64,000 bases of DNA from Siderastrea radians (GCA_964017195.1 OZ024888.1:13463701-13527700), one strand, 5' to 3'. Positions 1 to 11,987 are shown, counted from the first letter of the stretch. Notes: generated from the sequence alone by a model not told the origin. Translations and numbers: made by a program.

Positions 1-394
1 TCTAAGTTTAATACGCTATTTGAAAACTCAGAGAATGTAGATTCCACTGCACATAATGATTTGGAGTTGAAGAGATGTTAAATAACCCAAATCTTATGGC
101 GTCCAACCGAAGACGACCGATCAGACGATCGATGATCGATGACGATCGATGCAGACGATCGATGACAGGTCAATTACAAGGGGGCGGAATGGCGGTTTCA
201 ATCCTTTGTCAACAGGCTCTCCCCCTTCCCTCTCCCCCTCCTTCCTTCCCCACCCCCCTCCCCGTCTCTTTGCTCGTTCTCGCCCTTTGTTTTCTTCGCT
301 CTTTCTCCGACCAGAGAGCCTGTTCACAGGCTGTGTGGGCTACGCGCGCGTGCGGCCAAAAACCTTTTCGAGCCTCCTTATTAAGTGATATATT
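1..394. other. intergenic, low-complexity
   Basis: I see no gene here. Positions about 105-170 hold a cluster of overlapping GATCGATG-type words, and about 220-300 is a pyrimidine-rich tract. Short open frames across it are compositional. Confidence 0.4.
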
Positions 395-1430
395 AGTCAT
401 GAATAATCCTCTGTAACAATTACGGGGAAACGTAATATAGATCCTACACCCTACTTTACCACTGTAAACTTTTGACAATAAAATGTAATGGACTTAGGAG
501 GTGTAAAGAATGTCTAGGATTATTGGAAGCAACTAAATATTGTGTGTGCTTTCCTAAACACGTGCGGTGGTCCACAAAATTATTAGACTTAAAGGAACCT
601 CTTCGTTTATAAGGTTGACAGCTGAACAATCTCAAGGCACATCTCAATATAATGTACCTGAATAGCTAAATAATTTGGTACATATTTTAATAAAGCCAAA
701 AACATGACTTTACAAAGACAACGTTAACTTCTATTTCTTGAAATACAAATGACAGCCCCAGCAAAATCAAGTTTTTAAATCACTTCAAACCATTTGAAGT
801 TTTCTGTGGTATAATGTTAAACTCATCATTCTTAGTAATCTATCTGGTATGGGTGTGAGTGAGTGTCGGCTGATTACTTCAATCCTGAACACTTGGCAGA
901 TTACTTTTCTTGTTTTGCCGTTCGCAATAGCTCTCTAATCTGAGAGACTGCCTTGTGTTTAACTTCTTGCACGTTGAGAGACTGTTTAACACTTATCCTT
1001 GTCGTTTATGCATGGACAAACGATTGGGTGTACGCATGTGAATTTGAGTTTACTTAATAAAATGAAATAACTAATGAATTGATCCTTTTAAATTTAAATC
1101 TCTCCAACAAAACATATTAAAGAAGCGGGCCATTAATTGCTTTCCATAGTTTGCAATTGTCTACAGTTCAGTTTATTGGATAAAAAGAACAGTCAGAAAC
1201 TGCTAACTTACTAACAACAATAAGCTTGAAAATAAATTAGATATCAAATATATGAAACTTAAATTTACTCTGTTTATAATGATGTACAATACGCCAAGAA
1301 ACCGAGCTGATTGACAGCCTCCAGTCACGTGGAAACTTTAAAGCAATATATTCTCCTAGAAACACTATTTAACTTCAGCTCTCTTACAAGGCGAGGTAAG
1401 AGCTACCGCTTATATTATTTTTTGAACATT
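395..1430 (+). repeat. dispersed upstream repeat, copy A (blocks Z then X)
   Basis: About 395-1060 (block Z) matches about 17510-18050 and 5750-6420, including the shared words around the 'acacgtgcggtggtccaca' sequence. About 1060-1430 (block X) matches about 16770-17180 and 11486-11757. In the copy at 16770-18050 these blocks lie just upstream of the first exon of the secreted cysteine-rich gene, so this is probably a partial duplicate of that gene's 5' flank. No gene is visible inside it. Confidence 0.7.
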
Positions 1431-1639
1431 TTAGTGTGGTTTCCAACATTTATCTTTTGATTTAGAGCAGAAGAAGGACGAATAGTATCCCACAATCCTT
1501 TGCCTCGTGGAATGTCATGAAGATGGCGAATGTCTTGTGACACATGGCGGTTTTTGCCTGTTTTCGCTTTGGATTTGTTCAGAGATAAAGCGTTTCGCTG
1601 GGGATAGCACACTTCAAAACACAAACTTACAACCTTCAA
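1415..1639 (-). other. possible terminal exon, unrecognised
   Basis: An open frame on the minus strand becomes protein-like after a possible acceptor (TATCCCCAG) and ends in a stop at 1415. It encodes a basic stretch of about 55 residues containing RHVSQDIRHLHDIPRGKG. I know no family for it. Part of it (about 1455-1510) also occurs inverted at about 2781-2828, so it may be repeat sequence. Confidence 0.2.
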
Positions 1640-2414
1640 TATAAAATAGGTGTTGTTTCTTTTGAATTTAGCACATTAGAAATAGCTTTTTTAGATAATT
1701 CGAATAACAATGTCTCACGCCATCCGTTACCACCGCTTCAATGAGTCGCACAAAATTAATTATAAGTCTCTTTATGCTGGAGTAATTTACAGAAACAGTT
1801 AAAATCTGAATAATTAAAAGGTATTTGGACAACTCTGTACCATAGTGACCCTTAGTGACCCGACAGTTTCAAATTTCTGAAGGTTCGAAAATGGTCCAAA
1901 TCCCCGCAATTGCGAGTATCACGTTTTAACTCACATGGCGATTCCGCGACAAATGTAATAGAGTAATAAGCAGGGTTAAAGGAGATTGATTGCACTTTTT
2001 CTTTAGTGTGCTTTCTTGTGCGAGCAAGGAGTGAATTAATCGTTTTTGTTTTGTTAGATGAACTCAAAAGGAGCCATGAAGATTACCAGTTATTAGCAGT
2101 TGCTTTCTCCTTGAGTATGGTCAACTGGGTGACAGGTATCACTATTTCACTAATATGATACTGTCTCTTCTTGAAATGGTCGAAGTAGTTTGACACAAAA
2201 CTTCGAGTTCGCAAATTATTGTTCCGGTTAATTGTCCATTGTCCTGTGCATTTAAAAACTACTCGAGGAAGAATTCAAGGAAGCGATTGTGAATACATTG
2301 CTTACAATCATCAACAACATCCTCGAGTAAACACAAGATACAACTAGCTGGATCTCGTCTTTAACAACGAATTCGAATCGATGATCGAAACATGACAATT
2401 AAGAATATACTCAC
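1640..2414. other. no gene seen
   Basis: AT-rich sequence with only short, non-conserved open frames. I see no repeat shared with the rest of the window. Confidence 0.4.
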
Positions 2415-2616
2415 GGCGATGTTGCAAATGCGATTTATTTGAATCAAGTAGGACTGCACAGACCGATGAACTGTTCTTCAACTGAGCGATCATCGATGTA
2501 CTTCGAGAACAATCAGATCCTTCATCTGTGCAAACTTTCGAGGAGACTCTAGCGAATTTCTTGCAATAAAGTGCAGCATAGGCAAAACCTTTCAGCTGAA
2601 CACTAAATTCTTCCAT
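2415..2616 (-). CDS. possible first coding exon, unrecognised
   Basis: An ATG at 2616 (minus strand) opens 67 codons beginning MEEFSVQLKGFAYAAL. The frame runs directly into a good splice-donor consensus (CATCGCC followed by GTGAGTAT) at 2415/2414. The peptide contains several cysteines and serines, with no motif I recognise and no signal peptide. I cannot identify a following exon with a matching phase, although the possible exon at 1415-1639 lies downstream on the same strand. This may be a first exon of an unknown gene or a chance open frame. Confidence 0.25.
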
Positions 2617-2819
2617 CGATACACAGCGTGAGTACTAGACCAGACGCGTAATTACGAAACGGAGTATTTTGCGTTGTAACACGTTACAAACAAGGCTGCC
2701 GCCATTTGAGTGAAACTCATTCAATCGATCCCTCGAGAGACTGATGACGTCACTTCCGATTTTGATAATATATTTGCAAACGCAAAGGATTGTGGGATAC
2801 TATTCATTCTTCTTCTGGA

Positions 2820-2960
2820 TTTAGAGGTTAGAGTTTCTTTGTGGGGGGCAAGTTGGCTTGAGTCAACACAACATTATAACCATGGTAGGGAAATTGTTAA
2901 GAGGAATTATTTAGTAAACGGGGAGCTTAATCAATCGCCTTGAGAAACAACTTCTAGTAA
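2820..2960 (+). repeat. dispersed upstream repeat, block Y
   Basis: Matches about 17200-17340, for example the sequence around 'agtcaacacaacatta'. In the 16770-18050 copy this block sits between X and Z. The rest of 2617-3420 shows no gene. Confidence 0.6.
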
Positions 2961-3420
2961 TCACTGGTCTTTCTAAAAGATGATATAGTCGAAGAAATAT
3001 CCAGTAGATACAGTTTCTTTGTCAAACCTTTTTAAAATATTCTTGGAGTTAAGGACTGACTTAAGGTCAAAATTGAAACATACCTAAAAACTCAAGTATG
3101 TGAAAGTACATATTAAGTTGTAGCCAAATCCGAGAGATGAGAATTTCTCCTAGGTTTGAAGCAGCGAAACGAAGGCCAAAGTTGGTTGCTACGAGCGTTG
3201 TTTTGCAATGTTTTAGCATTATCATTCTGAAATGCGATACGAAATGTTCTTGCGTTGACAGCTGTGGAGCAATTTTTCATATTTCTACTAGCAACAATAA
3301 GGAATAGTTGCAGGGAAATTAGAGGAAAAGGCAGCGGAATTCTTTAACGCTACAGTTTCACAAGTGATTGGCAATCGCTTCTAAGGTCCACGTTACCTTT
3401 TGAACGTTATTTGTCCATAT

Positions 3421-3490
3421 AATCAATCAATCAATAAATCAATCCTTTATTAACGTGGTCTGCACGCTTAGCTAAAAAGCTAGTAATAGT
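3421..3490 (-). mobile_element. possible LINE 3' tail
   Basis: On the minus strand an AATAAAGGATTG sequence is followed by an (ATTG)n run, which resembles the tandem 3' tails of CR1/L2-type LINEs. No reverse transcriptase is visible upstream, so this is only a possible 5'-truncated end. Confidence 0.25.
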
Positions 3491-3632
3491 TTTGATATCC
3501 GATCTTTGTGACGCACAGACGTGACTCAACGAGAAATAAGTGAACGATTAAGGAGAACTAGCGCGTTGCTATGCATTTTTGATTGTTATCGACGCTATAC
3601 TGAGTTCCGACAGTACGCGAGAAATACCGTGG

Positions 3633-4978
3633 TAACCTGCGATCAGGCCGAATTTTAGCATCGCTCTCATATTCTCTTACGTGGGTCGCTCGCTAAAATA
3701 GGGCCTGATACAATCTCTCACAAGAGTTCGTGTCGGCGGCCAAATTTTGGCCGCGGGAACTCGCAATCTGATTGGCCCTTTAACAATAGAGCTGTCAACG
3801 GAAGCAAATTGTCTACGAGACTTGCTCACAATTTTCAATCCGACCGCCATGGCCAAGGAACAAGTCTGCCGAGGTAAACGTGTCGCTCAAAGATATTCTC
3901 GTCGTTCTAGGAGAATTGTCATCATTTCTTTCTCTCCTGAGAATGGCGTCCGGTTTGACGCAAGCTGTCTCTCACTCGGAGCAGAGAAGTACAGCAACAG
4001 TGAAGTATGTATCCCGTTTTATCGCATCGTGTCTCCAAATTTTCATTTGAAGGCTTTCAGCTAGTATTGAAAATATAAGCAGAGTAGTGGTTGTTTCCGC
4101 GTCTTACGAAACAAAACGAACAGCAAGTATCTTTCGCCAAGTGTGATCAACAAGTCAACCGATAATTCCGTAAACTTAACGATAAGCTGATGTTTAGTGA
4201 GAGCCGCACTCAGCGAGATGCTGTATTTATTTTTACCTAAATACAATTATTCATTCAGTGTTAATAATGTCGTTTTTATGATCTCTGACATTGATATCAA
4301 AGGATCTGACTAGGCTTATAATAAATGTTCTTCGTTTTAAAATTCGCTGCTGTTTAGAGATGAAATTCGTTGGTAATCTCAAATATTTATCGCTTCTGGA
4401 ACTAAATTAAATTACAAAACACTCGTTTGTTTATAAACGGTTTTATTTATATCTTTTTTCTAAAGTGTGAAACTGAAGGTATTTCTCTTAATTTCCCAAG
4501 GTATTTTACGCAGAAAATCGGTGAAAAATGCGTAGAGAATATTTCCGGATACCACCTGAAATGAGAAAGGATACAAACAGGCAGCATATTTTGGTACATG
4601 ACAACCTCGTCGTGTTCTGAATTTTCATTCAGTTTCAGCTCAGACAGAGCAACTATGTACAATACCGGAGCGCGTACCTTCAAGTTGTAAATTTGAACGC
4701 TAGTGTCAAGATTTATCGTAGCCTGTGATTTTCTTATTTTTGCCGACATTTGAGGACTTTTTGCGGATGCCATTACATACACATATGGGAAATTTGCATA
4801 CCGAGGAGAGTGCAAGCAAAACAAATTTTGATTGGCCGTTTTGTTGAATGTCAATCAATCAAAAAAGTGGGCGGCAGACGTTCCGTAGAAGAATTGTATC
4901 AGGCTCTATTTTTCGTTTCGCCCTTCCTGCCGGAATGTTTCACCGAGCGAAACGAAAATAGAGCCTGATCGCAGGTTA
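3633..4978. mobile_element. non-autonomous DNA transposon with 8-bp TSD
   Basis: The element begins TAACCTGCGATCAGGC and ends with its perfect reverse complement. The direct repeat TACCGTGG lies immediately outside both ends (3625-3632 and 4979-4986). It is 1346 bp long. The eight-base duplication fits hAT or P-type superfamilies, but no transposase is present. Inside, ATGGCCAAGGAACAAGTCTG starts a mini-exon near 3849 that ends at a GTAAACG donor. On the minus strand, another ATG-led frame near 4772 (MASAKSPQMSAKIRKSQ) runs to a GTACGCG donor. These look like 5' exons left from a larger parent or captured host sequence. Confidence 0.8.
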
Positions 4979-4986
4979 TACCGTGG

Positions 4987-5636
4987 ATTCTCAGTATTCT
5001 TCGACCAACAATCAGCCCTTTGTTAGCACAAACACTTTGAACAGCGGCTTTCCAAACAGAATTCAAAATGGCGGCTGATCACGAGCTGTTTGCGAGGAGA
5101 TTTCGGCGAAAAAATGGCAAATTTTAAGGGCAGGTGCCGAATGCACTGAAACGTATTTTAAAAATAAAGACGTAAAAAAGTCGTATCTGAAAGAAATTTA
5201 GGCAGCTTATTGAAATGAAGTACGACAAACTTTTCACTGGAGCCCAGAACAAACACTGCTTTCGACTCGGTATTATAGCCACTTAAAAACATGGCACATG
5301 GTTTTTAATATTAACGCCGATACTAAGGAAGTAATCGGAGTTGCGCTCTGGGATCCCGCTTATTTTTTTCCTTTTCTGTATAGGAATTAACTCCTACTTT
5401 GCTATAAAGTATATCTTAAAAAATTAGCCGTAAAACGCCGAACTCTTATTTTTGAGCCCGCAATATAAATGTGATTTGCCACCTGAGGTGTGAGAATTGT
5501 CACCTCTGACAACAATTTGTTGAAAGCTCGATATCAGCTTAACAAGACTATGGCAATTGTTTGTGAGTAACTGTGAACGAGTCTGCGTTATTTGCTCCCA
5601 AAGAGAGGTTGTTAAAGTCGAGCAAAAAAAGCCCTA
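4987..5636. other. no gene seen
   Basis: A short ATG-led frame near 5068 (MAADHELFARRFRRKNGKF) stops after 19 codons and is not supported further. Otherwise this is AT-rich intergenic sequence. Confidence 0.35.
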
Positions 5637-6479
5637 TCTGTATAGGGTTAATAAAATTTACGTAAATATGTGATGAGCAAACTGGCATTCAATAGGGAAA
5701 ATATATAAAGTACTTATTTTCCCAGTTTTTATTTTTCCTATGAAAAGTTGTGATATATTGGTCATGAAAAATTCTCTGTTACAATTACGAGGAAAAGTAA
5801 TATAGATCCTACACCCTACTTTACCACGTTAAACTTTTGACAATAAAGTGTAATGAACTTGGTAGGTGTTAAGAATATCTAGGATTGGAAGCAACTAAAT
5901 TTTGCGTGTGCTTTCCGCCTAAACACGTGCGGTGGTCCACAAGATTTTTAGACGTGAAGGAACCTCTTCGTTTACAGAGGTTGACAGCTGAACAATCTTA
6001 AGGCACATCTCAATGTAATGTACCTGAATAGCTAAATAATTTGGTACATATTTTACTAAAGCCAAAAACTTGACTTACAAAGACAACGTTAACTTCTAAT
6101 TCTTGAAAAACAAATGACAGCCCCAGCAAAAATCGAGTTTTTGAATCACTTCATTTGAAGCTCTTAGTCGGGTATAATTTTAATCTCATCATTCTTAGTG
6201 ATCTTTCTGGTATGGGTGTGAGTGAGTGTCGGCTGATTACCTAAATCTTGAACACTTGGCAAATTGCTTTTCTTGTTTTGCCGTTCGCAATCGCTCTCTA
6301 ATCTGAGAGATTGCCTTGTGTTTAACTTCTTGCACAGTGAGGTTCTGTTTAACACTTCTCCTTGTCGTTTATGTATGGACAAACGATTGGGTGTACGTAT
6401 GTGAATTTGAGTTTACTAATAAAATGAAATAACTAATGAATTGATAATTTTCAACTTAAATCTCTCCAATAAAACATAT
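5637..6479 (+). repeat. dispersed upstream repeat, copy B (block Z, start of X)
   Basis: Matches 17380-18050 over its length, starting with 'tatagggttaata' and continuing through the 'gtgcggtggtccaca' sequence. It then runs into block X, which is interrupted at 6479 and resumes at 11486. Confidence 0.75.
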
Positions 6480-6543
6480 ATACTCATATTCATTTCTCCA
6501 TCTACGGGATAAATACGAACTCACAATTGACCAGCTCCCAGTT

Positions 6544-6616
6544 GGCTTGATAGCTCAGTTGGTTAGAGCGCTGCACTAGGATCGCAGAGGTCATGGGTTC
6601 GATTCCCGTTCAAGCC
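6544..6616 (+). tRNA. tRNA-like gene, anticodon AGG (SINE head possible)
   Basis: A 73-base cloverleaf can be drawn. The acceptor stem GGCTTGA/TCAAGCC is perfect (7 bp), the D arm is GCTC...GAGC, and the T arm is ATGGG/CCCGT around TTCGATT. The anticodon stem CTGCA/CGCAG has an A-C mismatch beside the loop CTAGGAT, whose middle triplet AGG would read proline CCU codons. A T6 run, a possible Pol III terminator, follows in a small CCTGAA/TTCAGG hairpin. The body does not resemble ordinary eukaryotic tRNA-Pro, so this may be a tRNA-derived repeat rather than a working tRNA. Confidence 0.6.
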
Positions 6617-8069
6617 TGAATTTTTTCAGGTTTCTTCTTTTCAACTGCTTAAGTTGAAACAGCTTCACTGCGATCAGGGGGGGGGAGGAAGCAACTTCCC
6701 ATACATTCTCTTAAAGTGCCTCTGAACTAAAAATTTTTTTTGCGCATTTTGGTAGTTCATTATGTGTTAATTCCGAAATGGCAAGAGAAATTGGATGGCA
6801 AGAAACAAAAATCCGTTTTTTGGCCGTTGAAAGTACCCAAAATGACCAAAATCGTGTCTCCGAAGACTGGGAACGAGTTGGCCGAGGAAGCGGGCCGTAT
6901 GACGTCACAAATCGCGCAGAATGTTTGTCTCTTTGGTCTTTGTCAAGTGTTTGAGCGATGAAACGTACATTTTCCTTGCTAATATTGATATACAATGAAA
7001 GCTACCGACGACTGAGGAAAACGCTAAGATTCAGCTCGAAGCGATTTCGAAAATGTGCAGTTTTTGGGTTTGTCGTCCGTGGATAAAGCCTAAACAACGA
7101 CAACAACAATCTTGCTCGAAGCAAGATGGCGAATTGAATTGTTGGGATTGACTAACTTTCAGCTCTAATGGCTTGACTGGCCTTGAAGGAGAAGCTTCTA
7201 GAATTGAATGGTCAGTACCTTTATGTGTTAATAACGAGAGATTGACGCAGCCTTGACTTTACTTCTTTTGTTAAGAGCGTCATTGTATGTACTTCAATTA
7301 TTTCACTCAAACCGATACAAGACATGCTCAAGTTTACGGTGTACTTGTTTGTAACTTAATTTGTTCCTCTTTTCATAGGTTTTCGCGCCAAGAGAAAGAT
7401 AGACTCAGTTGTTCGGCTCTTTCGACTGAGGACTTTTGCAGAGAGAACACTGATATAAACTTATTAGTTAGCAGGAAGTATTTTATACATCGAAGATAAG
7501 CATACCCAAAATTTGCTTGAAATATTACATGCTTAATGGCTGAGACATCAATAGTAATTTCTAAAGAGCGTGTTTTATTTATTATAATCAGCAGCTGCAA
7601 ATGATTTTCAAATGGAAGTGCAGTGCTTTTATTGTAAATTTCAAGCCATTTATGAGGGAGCATCTCAAAGAAAATAAATGAGAGTTTTTGAGTATGGTGC
7701 TCATTTGTGGTCTTTTACTCCACCTGGAGGTGCTATGAGGATGATGACTGTGATAAATAAAGATGGACATTGTGTGATACGCCTGCAAACTCAGACTAGT
7801 GTGACTTCAGCTTTGTCCTTGTAATAATCCATCGCTTCTGACTACATGAACTGGTTTAAGCAATTGCCTACACAATATTAGACCAGCTGAGATTTTTGTC
7901 CTTCTGTTCAGCAATTTGCTTGAGGATTTTGGTACATACCAATTTTGTGGAAACATGCTATGGCAGGTGAGAGCTAGTGTGCTGAATTCTTACAGACTTT
8001 ATGTGATCACTTATACTTTCATGATGCTGGTCTCATGTAAATAAACTTAACCGTACCTGTCCAGTTATA

Positions 8070-8182
8070 CTGGCCCCAGTTGTTCAAAAGTTGGATAGCG
8101 CTATCGACCTGATAAATCTCTATCCAGTGGATAACGCAATTGGTTTCCTTAACACTTATCCACCTTTTCAACAACTGGGACC
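8070..8182. mobile_element. short palindromic MITE
   Basis: About 112 bp whose ends are inverted copies: CCCCAGTTGTTCAAAAG at the left and the matching CTTTTCAACAACTGGGA-like sequence at the right. The middle is rich in GGATAGCGCTATC-like words. The sequence resembles a MITE I recall as common in marine invertebrates. Confidence 0.65.
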
Positions 8183-8859
8183 TGGTCTGAGCTCCCTTTG
8201 TATACTGGTCTCATATGACAATAACTCCCATGGGTCAATCTCAACACTGAGATGAATATGTAATTTGCTCCAGAAGTACATTTTGAAGTGCTATTTTCAT
8301 TGAAACATACACCCATTCCAATTCCATGAAGTATGGCAGAAATCAGTGTCAAGTAGAAATTGCCCTCTTTGTGTGTGCAGTTTCATTTTTTTTGTTATTT
8401 TTGTTTAAGGCAGGGGGGGGTGGGGAGAGGTTAAGGCAGCTCCCTTGGATCCATAAACCCTTTAAATTACAGTAACCTCCCAGTACACTGTACGCATTGT
8501 GCATGCATTAGCCTTTTTTGTTGTTAAGAGATATGCTCTTCAGTTACAATTGTCTAAGAGTCTGTGTTCGATCAAGCTCGCATAATCCTTTGAATTCTCC
8601 GAACACTCTCTTGTTTGCATCAGGCTTCCGCTACGTAACCATGCCTGCCACTATTAATGTTTGAAGGTATGTATTTTACTATCTTGGGCACTTATTTAGT
8701 AACAGAACCCCCCTTTGTTACCAGTGTTTTTACACTGATGGGGCTATCCTGTGTATACATCATCATTATTATTAAAGCAGTACAAGACGTTTATATGTTA
8801 TGTCCCTAAATAGCACGCATAGGGCGGGAACGTAGCCTATGCAGCTAATTTTCGGAAAA

Positions 8860-8861
<2 letters not shown>

Positions 8862-8908
<47 letters not shown>
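8862..8908. repeat. (ATT)n microsatellite
   Basis: About 47 bases of uninterrupted ATT trinucleotides, possibly the tail of a retrotransposed sequence. Confidence 0.9.
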
Positions 8909-8909
<1 letters not shown>

Positions 8910-10360
8910 AAATTAAAGGTGGAGAACGAGATCGAAAAGGCCCATTTTGAAACCTCAATATTGATTTTCTGTTGGCTAATTAGGTGGCTTGTGTGGTAGC
9001 TTTCTTGGGTACAGGGAATGAGTCAAGAAGAGACTGAGACAATTCAGTGTGTGAGGAATTTCCAATACGAAGCCTGCCACAAAATTAAATAATGGGAAAT
9101 GAAGGTCACATACTTTCATTGCCCTTCGGTGATAAAAATGATTAAATAACTTATGCCATAAATTCAAATTAAACCTACATCACCAAGACTGTACTGCAGA
9201 AGGGTCAATTAGACGGTGTTAAGTGTGGTATGTGAAATTTCATATTATATGGTCCTCTTGAGATAACAGGAGGAGGGTCAACAAGAAGAGAGGCTCAAAT
9301 CTGTTTGAAATGTGTGGTGTTTAAAGAGGACCACATAAATCAAATGCAGTGGAAGCAGAGTGACTTGCAATAAAAATTATCAATGCTGAGCTGAACTGCT
9401 TCCTTTTATTTGACGTAACATAGACACGAGGGATTTATAAATATTCCTATAGCTATCTCTGATTAACTGAAACGTCTTGTCTCGTCGTCGGTCAAGACAG
9501 TTCCGTTCATTGTTATCCCTTCAAACTCTATGGTGAACATCCAGCTTGAGAAACGTATTGCATGTGGTCTCCAAAAAAAACGGAACTGTAAACAAAACTT
9601 TGTAGCTCAGTTATGCGTTGTAGATCTTGGATGCTTTTAGGTAATAGTGGACAGATGCATATAGCAATAGTTTTGTGGCCAAATATTGAAAACCTTTATC
9701 TCGATCTTTAATCTTGAATTGCGATTATTGCTACTAGTAGAACTAATCCAACAGTGGCAGAAGTTACATATATTAACGCGACATTCAAATGCTGAGGCTT
9801 TTCCGAGAAGCAGCTCTGTAATGTGGGTCGACTCGAATTCTTACCGAGTCGAACACGGTTCAAATGAGTCCGCTTCTCTGCCTAATTCGTTTCCTTTTGA
9901 GAAACGACACACACATGCTCTCATTGTGCGAATCCTGCCCTTGTAGCTTACAATCCTGGGCCCACGAGTCACTCCAAAGTAATTTCTCTTCTGGAAACCC
10001 TCTTGTCAGCCATAACACTCTTGTCTTCTGCGCGATTTGTGACGTCACAGCCTTGTAATGCGATCGTTTTGCCCGCGCGCAAAATGGAGACACATTTCGG
10101 GTGCCAAATTCGAACTTTGCGGCTGGAAAAATATCTCATGCAAAGGGTTCTACTCAGCAAAACTTACATATTTAGACTGAGGGAGTCATAAACTATCATA
10201 TTTAGGAGAAAAATTTTTTAGTTCATGGGCACTTTAAATGAAATCCAAACGACGTTCTTATAACTTGCAAAGCAATCTGTGAGGTTCTAGGTCAGCGGAT
10301 ATGCCTCCTGCGCGTGCACAGATGTTGCATGCTCCAACGGAACTCGGACGCGGAAGGGAA

Positions 10361-10405
10361 AATGGCGGCCAAAGGCGGCGGATTCGGTTTTGTCCTTTCG
10401 TTTAG
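10361..10405 (+). CDS. possible first exon, unrecognised
   Basis: In a locally CpG-rich stretch, an ATG begins MAAKGGGFGFVLSF and the frame runs to a splice-donor-like GTAATT. Its phase does not match the possible exon at 11012. It could be a genuine 5' exon or chance. Confidence 0.2.
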   Translation, partial: NGGQRRRIRFCPFV

Positions 10406-11011
10406 GTAATTGACGAATTGATCTTACTTTACACTTTTATCATGTTTTCGTGCTTTTTGCTTTTTATGAAGATAAAAGTTTACTCTCGGAGTTTTTTAGT
10501 CACAAAGTAGAACAGCAGCGCTTCGATCAATCCGGTCTGCGCTGATCGACTGTATAGAATCAAGTAGAATTTTCTGAAATTGGGTTAAAAACTGGGATCG
10601 GGTTCAAAGTACTGAACTGCGAAATGATCTTGTTAACACATAACTGGATTATTGATAATAAAAGTCGTATTTTGTGCGTAGGTATTGTTTTCATTAGATT
10701 ATTAGCAGCTTTGATTGAATTTATTTCCATCGATGTTTTTTGGCACATTTCTCGTTGCAATTTAGTTAGACCACGCTGGAGGAAAACATGCAAACCCAGC
10801 ACAGCCATAACTGTCTCATCTCATGCTATCAATTTGTTACAGAATGAGATGTAAAAAGAAATACTGACAGTATTTTTATTTATCACATGCATCAGTTCAG
10901 CGGTAGACAAAAACCAAAATTACGTCGCGGAGTACAAGAAATAAAATCCTGAATAGTTCAAGCGCTTTGTCTCGGTGAGAATTTTATTTACGTTGAATTA
11001 TCTAATTCTAG

Positions 11012-11192
11012 CATTCAACTTTGAAACGTTTGTCGCAAACCTGTTCTCCAAGTATAAACAAGCGAAACGTGACTGCCGTACAGCTCGCAGCTGATCCACT
11101 CGCCAGTGACTGCAACAAACAAGGCAGTGCGAAAACAGAAGTGTCTTCATCGATGTCGCTTCCATCGAATATTCTCTTGTCCGAAACTGACA
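11012..11192 (+). CDS. possible internal coding exon, unrecognised
   Basis: A pyrimidine-rich acceptor (TTATCTAATTCTAG) is followed by 60 open codons, then the donor CA/GTAAGTTC. The peptide (HSTLKRLSQTCSPSINKRNV...) is serine-rich and low in hydrophobic residues, like a disordered region. No family is recognised and no partner exon with matching phase was found. It lies inside the 5-kb insertion 6480-11485. Confidence 0.3.
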
Positions 11193-11485
11193 GTAAGTTC
11201 CATGAGAGATTAGCCGCTCACCGCTTACTTTCCCCCGACAAAATACACATAAATTTTAAAAACTATTCCAAATAAGTTGATCGCTATGTCGATCCGTGTC
11301 GATCGGATATACTTATTATTACGAACACCGCTGTCCACGTTTTGACTGGACCGCTTTGCAAGTTGTGAGAACATCGTGTCTCGGTCCCAGGCCTCGCTTC
11401 TATCCCCCCCTGACTGCGATGATCTTCATATAATTCTATCTTTATCCGCAGTTCAAATATATGATTATTTCATATACTCATATTC

Positions 11486-11760
11486 AAAACATATTAAAGA
11501 AGCGGGCCAAATTGCTTTCCATAGTTTGCAATTGTCTACAGTTCTTTATTGGGTAAAAAGAACAGTCAGAAACTGCTAAGTAGCTAACAACAATAAGCGT
11601 GAAAATAAATTAGATATCAAATATATGAAACTTAAATTTACACTGTTTATAATGATGTACAATACGCCAACAAACCGAGCTGATTGACAGCCTTCAGTAA
11701 CGTGGAAACTTAAAATTCAAAGAAATATTAAAGCCTTCTCCTAGGAACACGGTTCCTTAA
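11486..11760 (+). repeat. dispersed upstream repeat, block X (copy B resumed)
   Basis: Continues the block X sequence interrupted at 6479 and matches 1110-1380 and 16800-17060. It stops abruptly and joins sequence matching about 18808 onwards. About 1.7 kb present in the other gene copy, including exon 1, is therefore missing here. Confidence 0.7.
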
Positions 11761-11987
11761 CAAAGATGTAAGAATCTTCAATTCAATTCAATTCAATTCA
11801 ATTCTTAAATCCAATTTTATTTATTAATTGATTCAAATCAATTGATTCAATTCTTAAATTTCATTTGACGATGGTGTTGGGGTGTCAAGATGAGAGGTAG
11901 CTTTTTATTCATCGTGGCGGCAAAATAGCTACGCTTGTTTCATCTTGAGAAAAATATTAAGAATAGTTTGTTTCATCAATTTTTCAG

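Larger units (their letters stand above)
6715..10233. mobile_element. TTAA-flanked DNA element with long imperfect TIRs
   Basis: The left end AGTGCCTCTGAACTAAAAA and the right end read inwards (AGTGCCCATGAACTAAAAA) are inverted copies. Each abuts a TTAA (6711-6714 and 10234-10237). Weaker inverted similarity continues a few hundred bases inwards, including a shared GACGTCACAAATCGCGCAG sequence. TTAA duplication is typical of piggyBac and Kolobok. I see no transposase; only scattered short frames lie inside. Nested features are a small MITE (8070-8182) and an ATT microsatellite (8862-8908). Confidence 0.6.
6480..11485. mobile_element. 5.0-kb insertion interrupting block X (9-bp flanking repeat)
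   Basis: Copies of block X at 1060-1430 and 16770-17180 read straight through CAACAAAACATATTAAAG-like sequence. Here the same sequence is split, and AAAACATAT appears on both sides (6471-6479 and 11486-11494) as expected for a target-site duplication. The inserted DNA also carries ATACTCATATTC at both ends in direct orientation. It contains the tRNA-like gene, the TTAA-flanked element 6715-10233 and two possible exons. The empty-site comparison supports the insertion boundaries; the type of the carrier is unclear. Confidence 0.6.
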
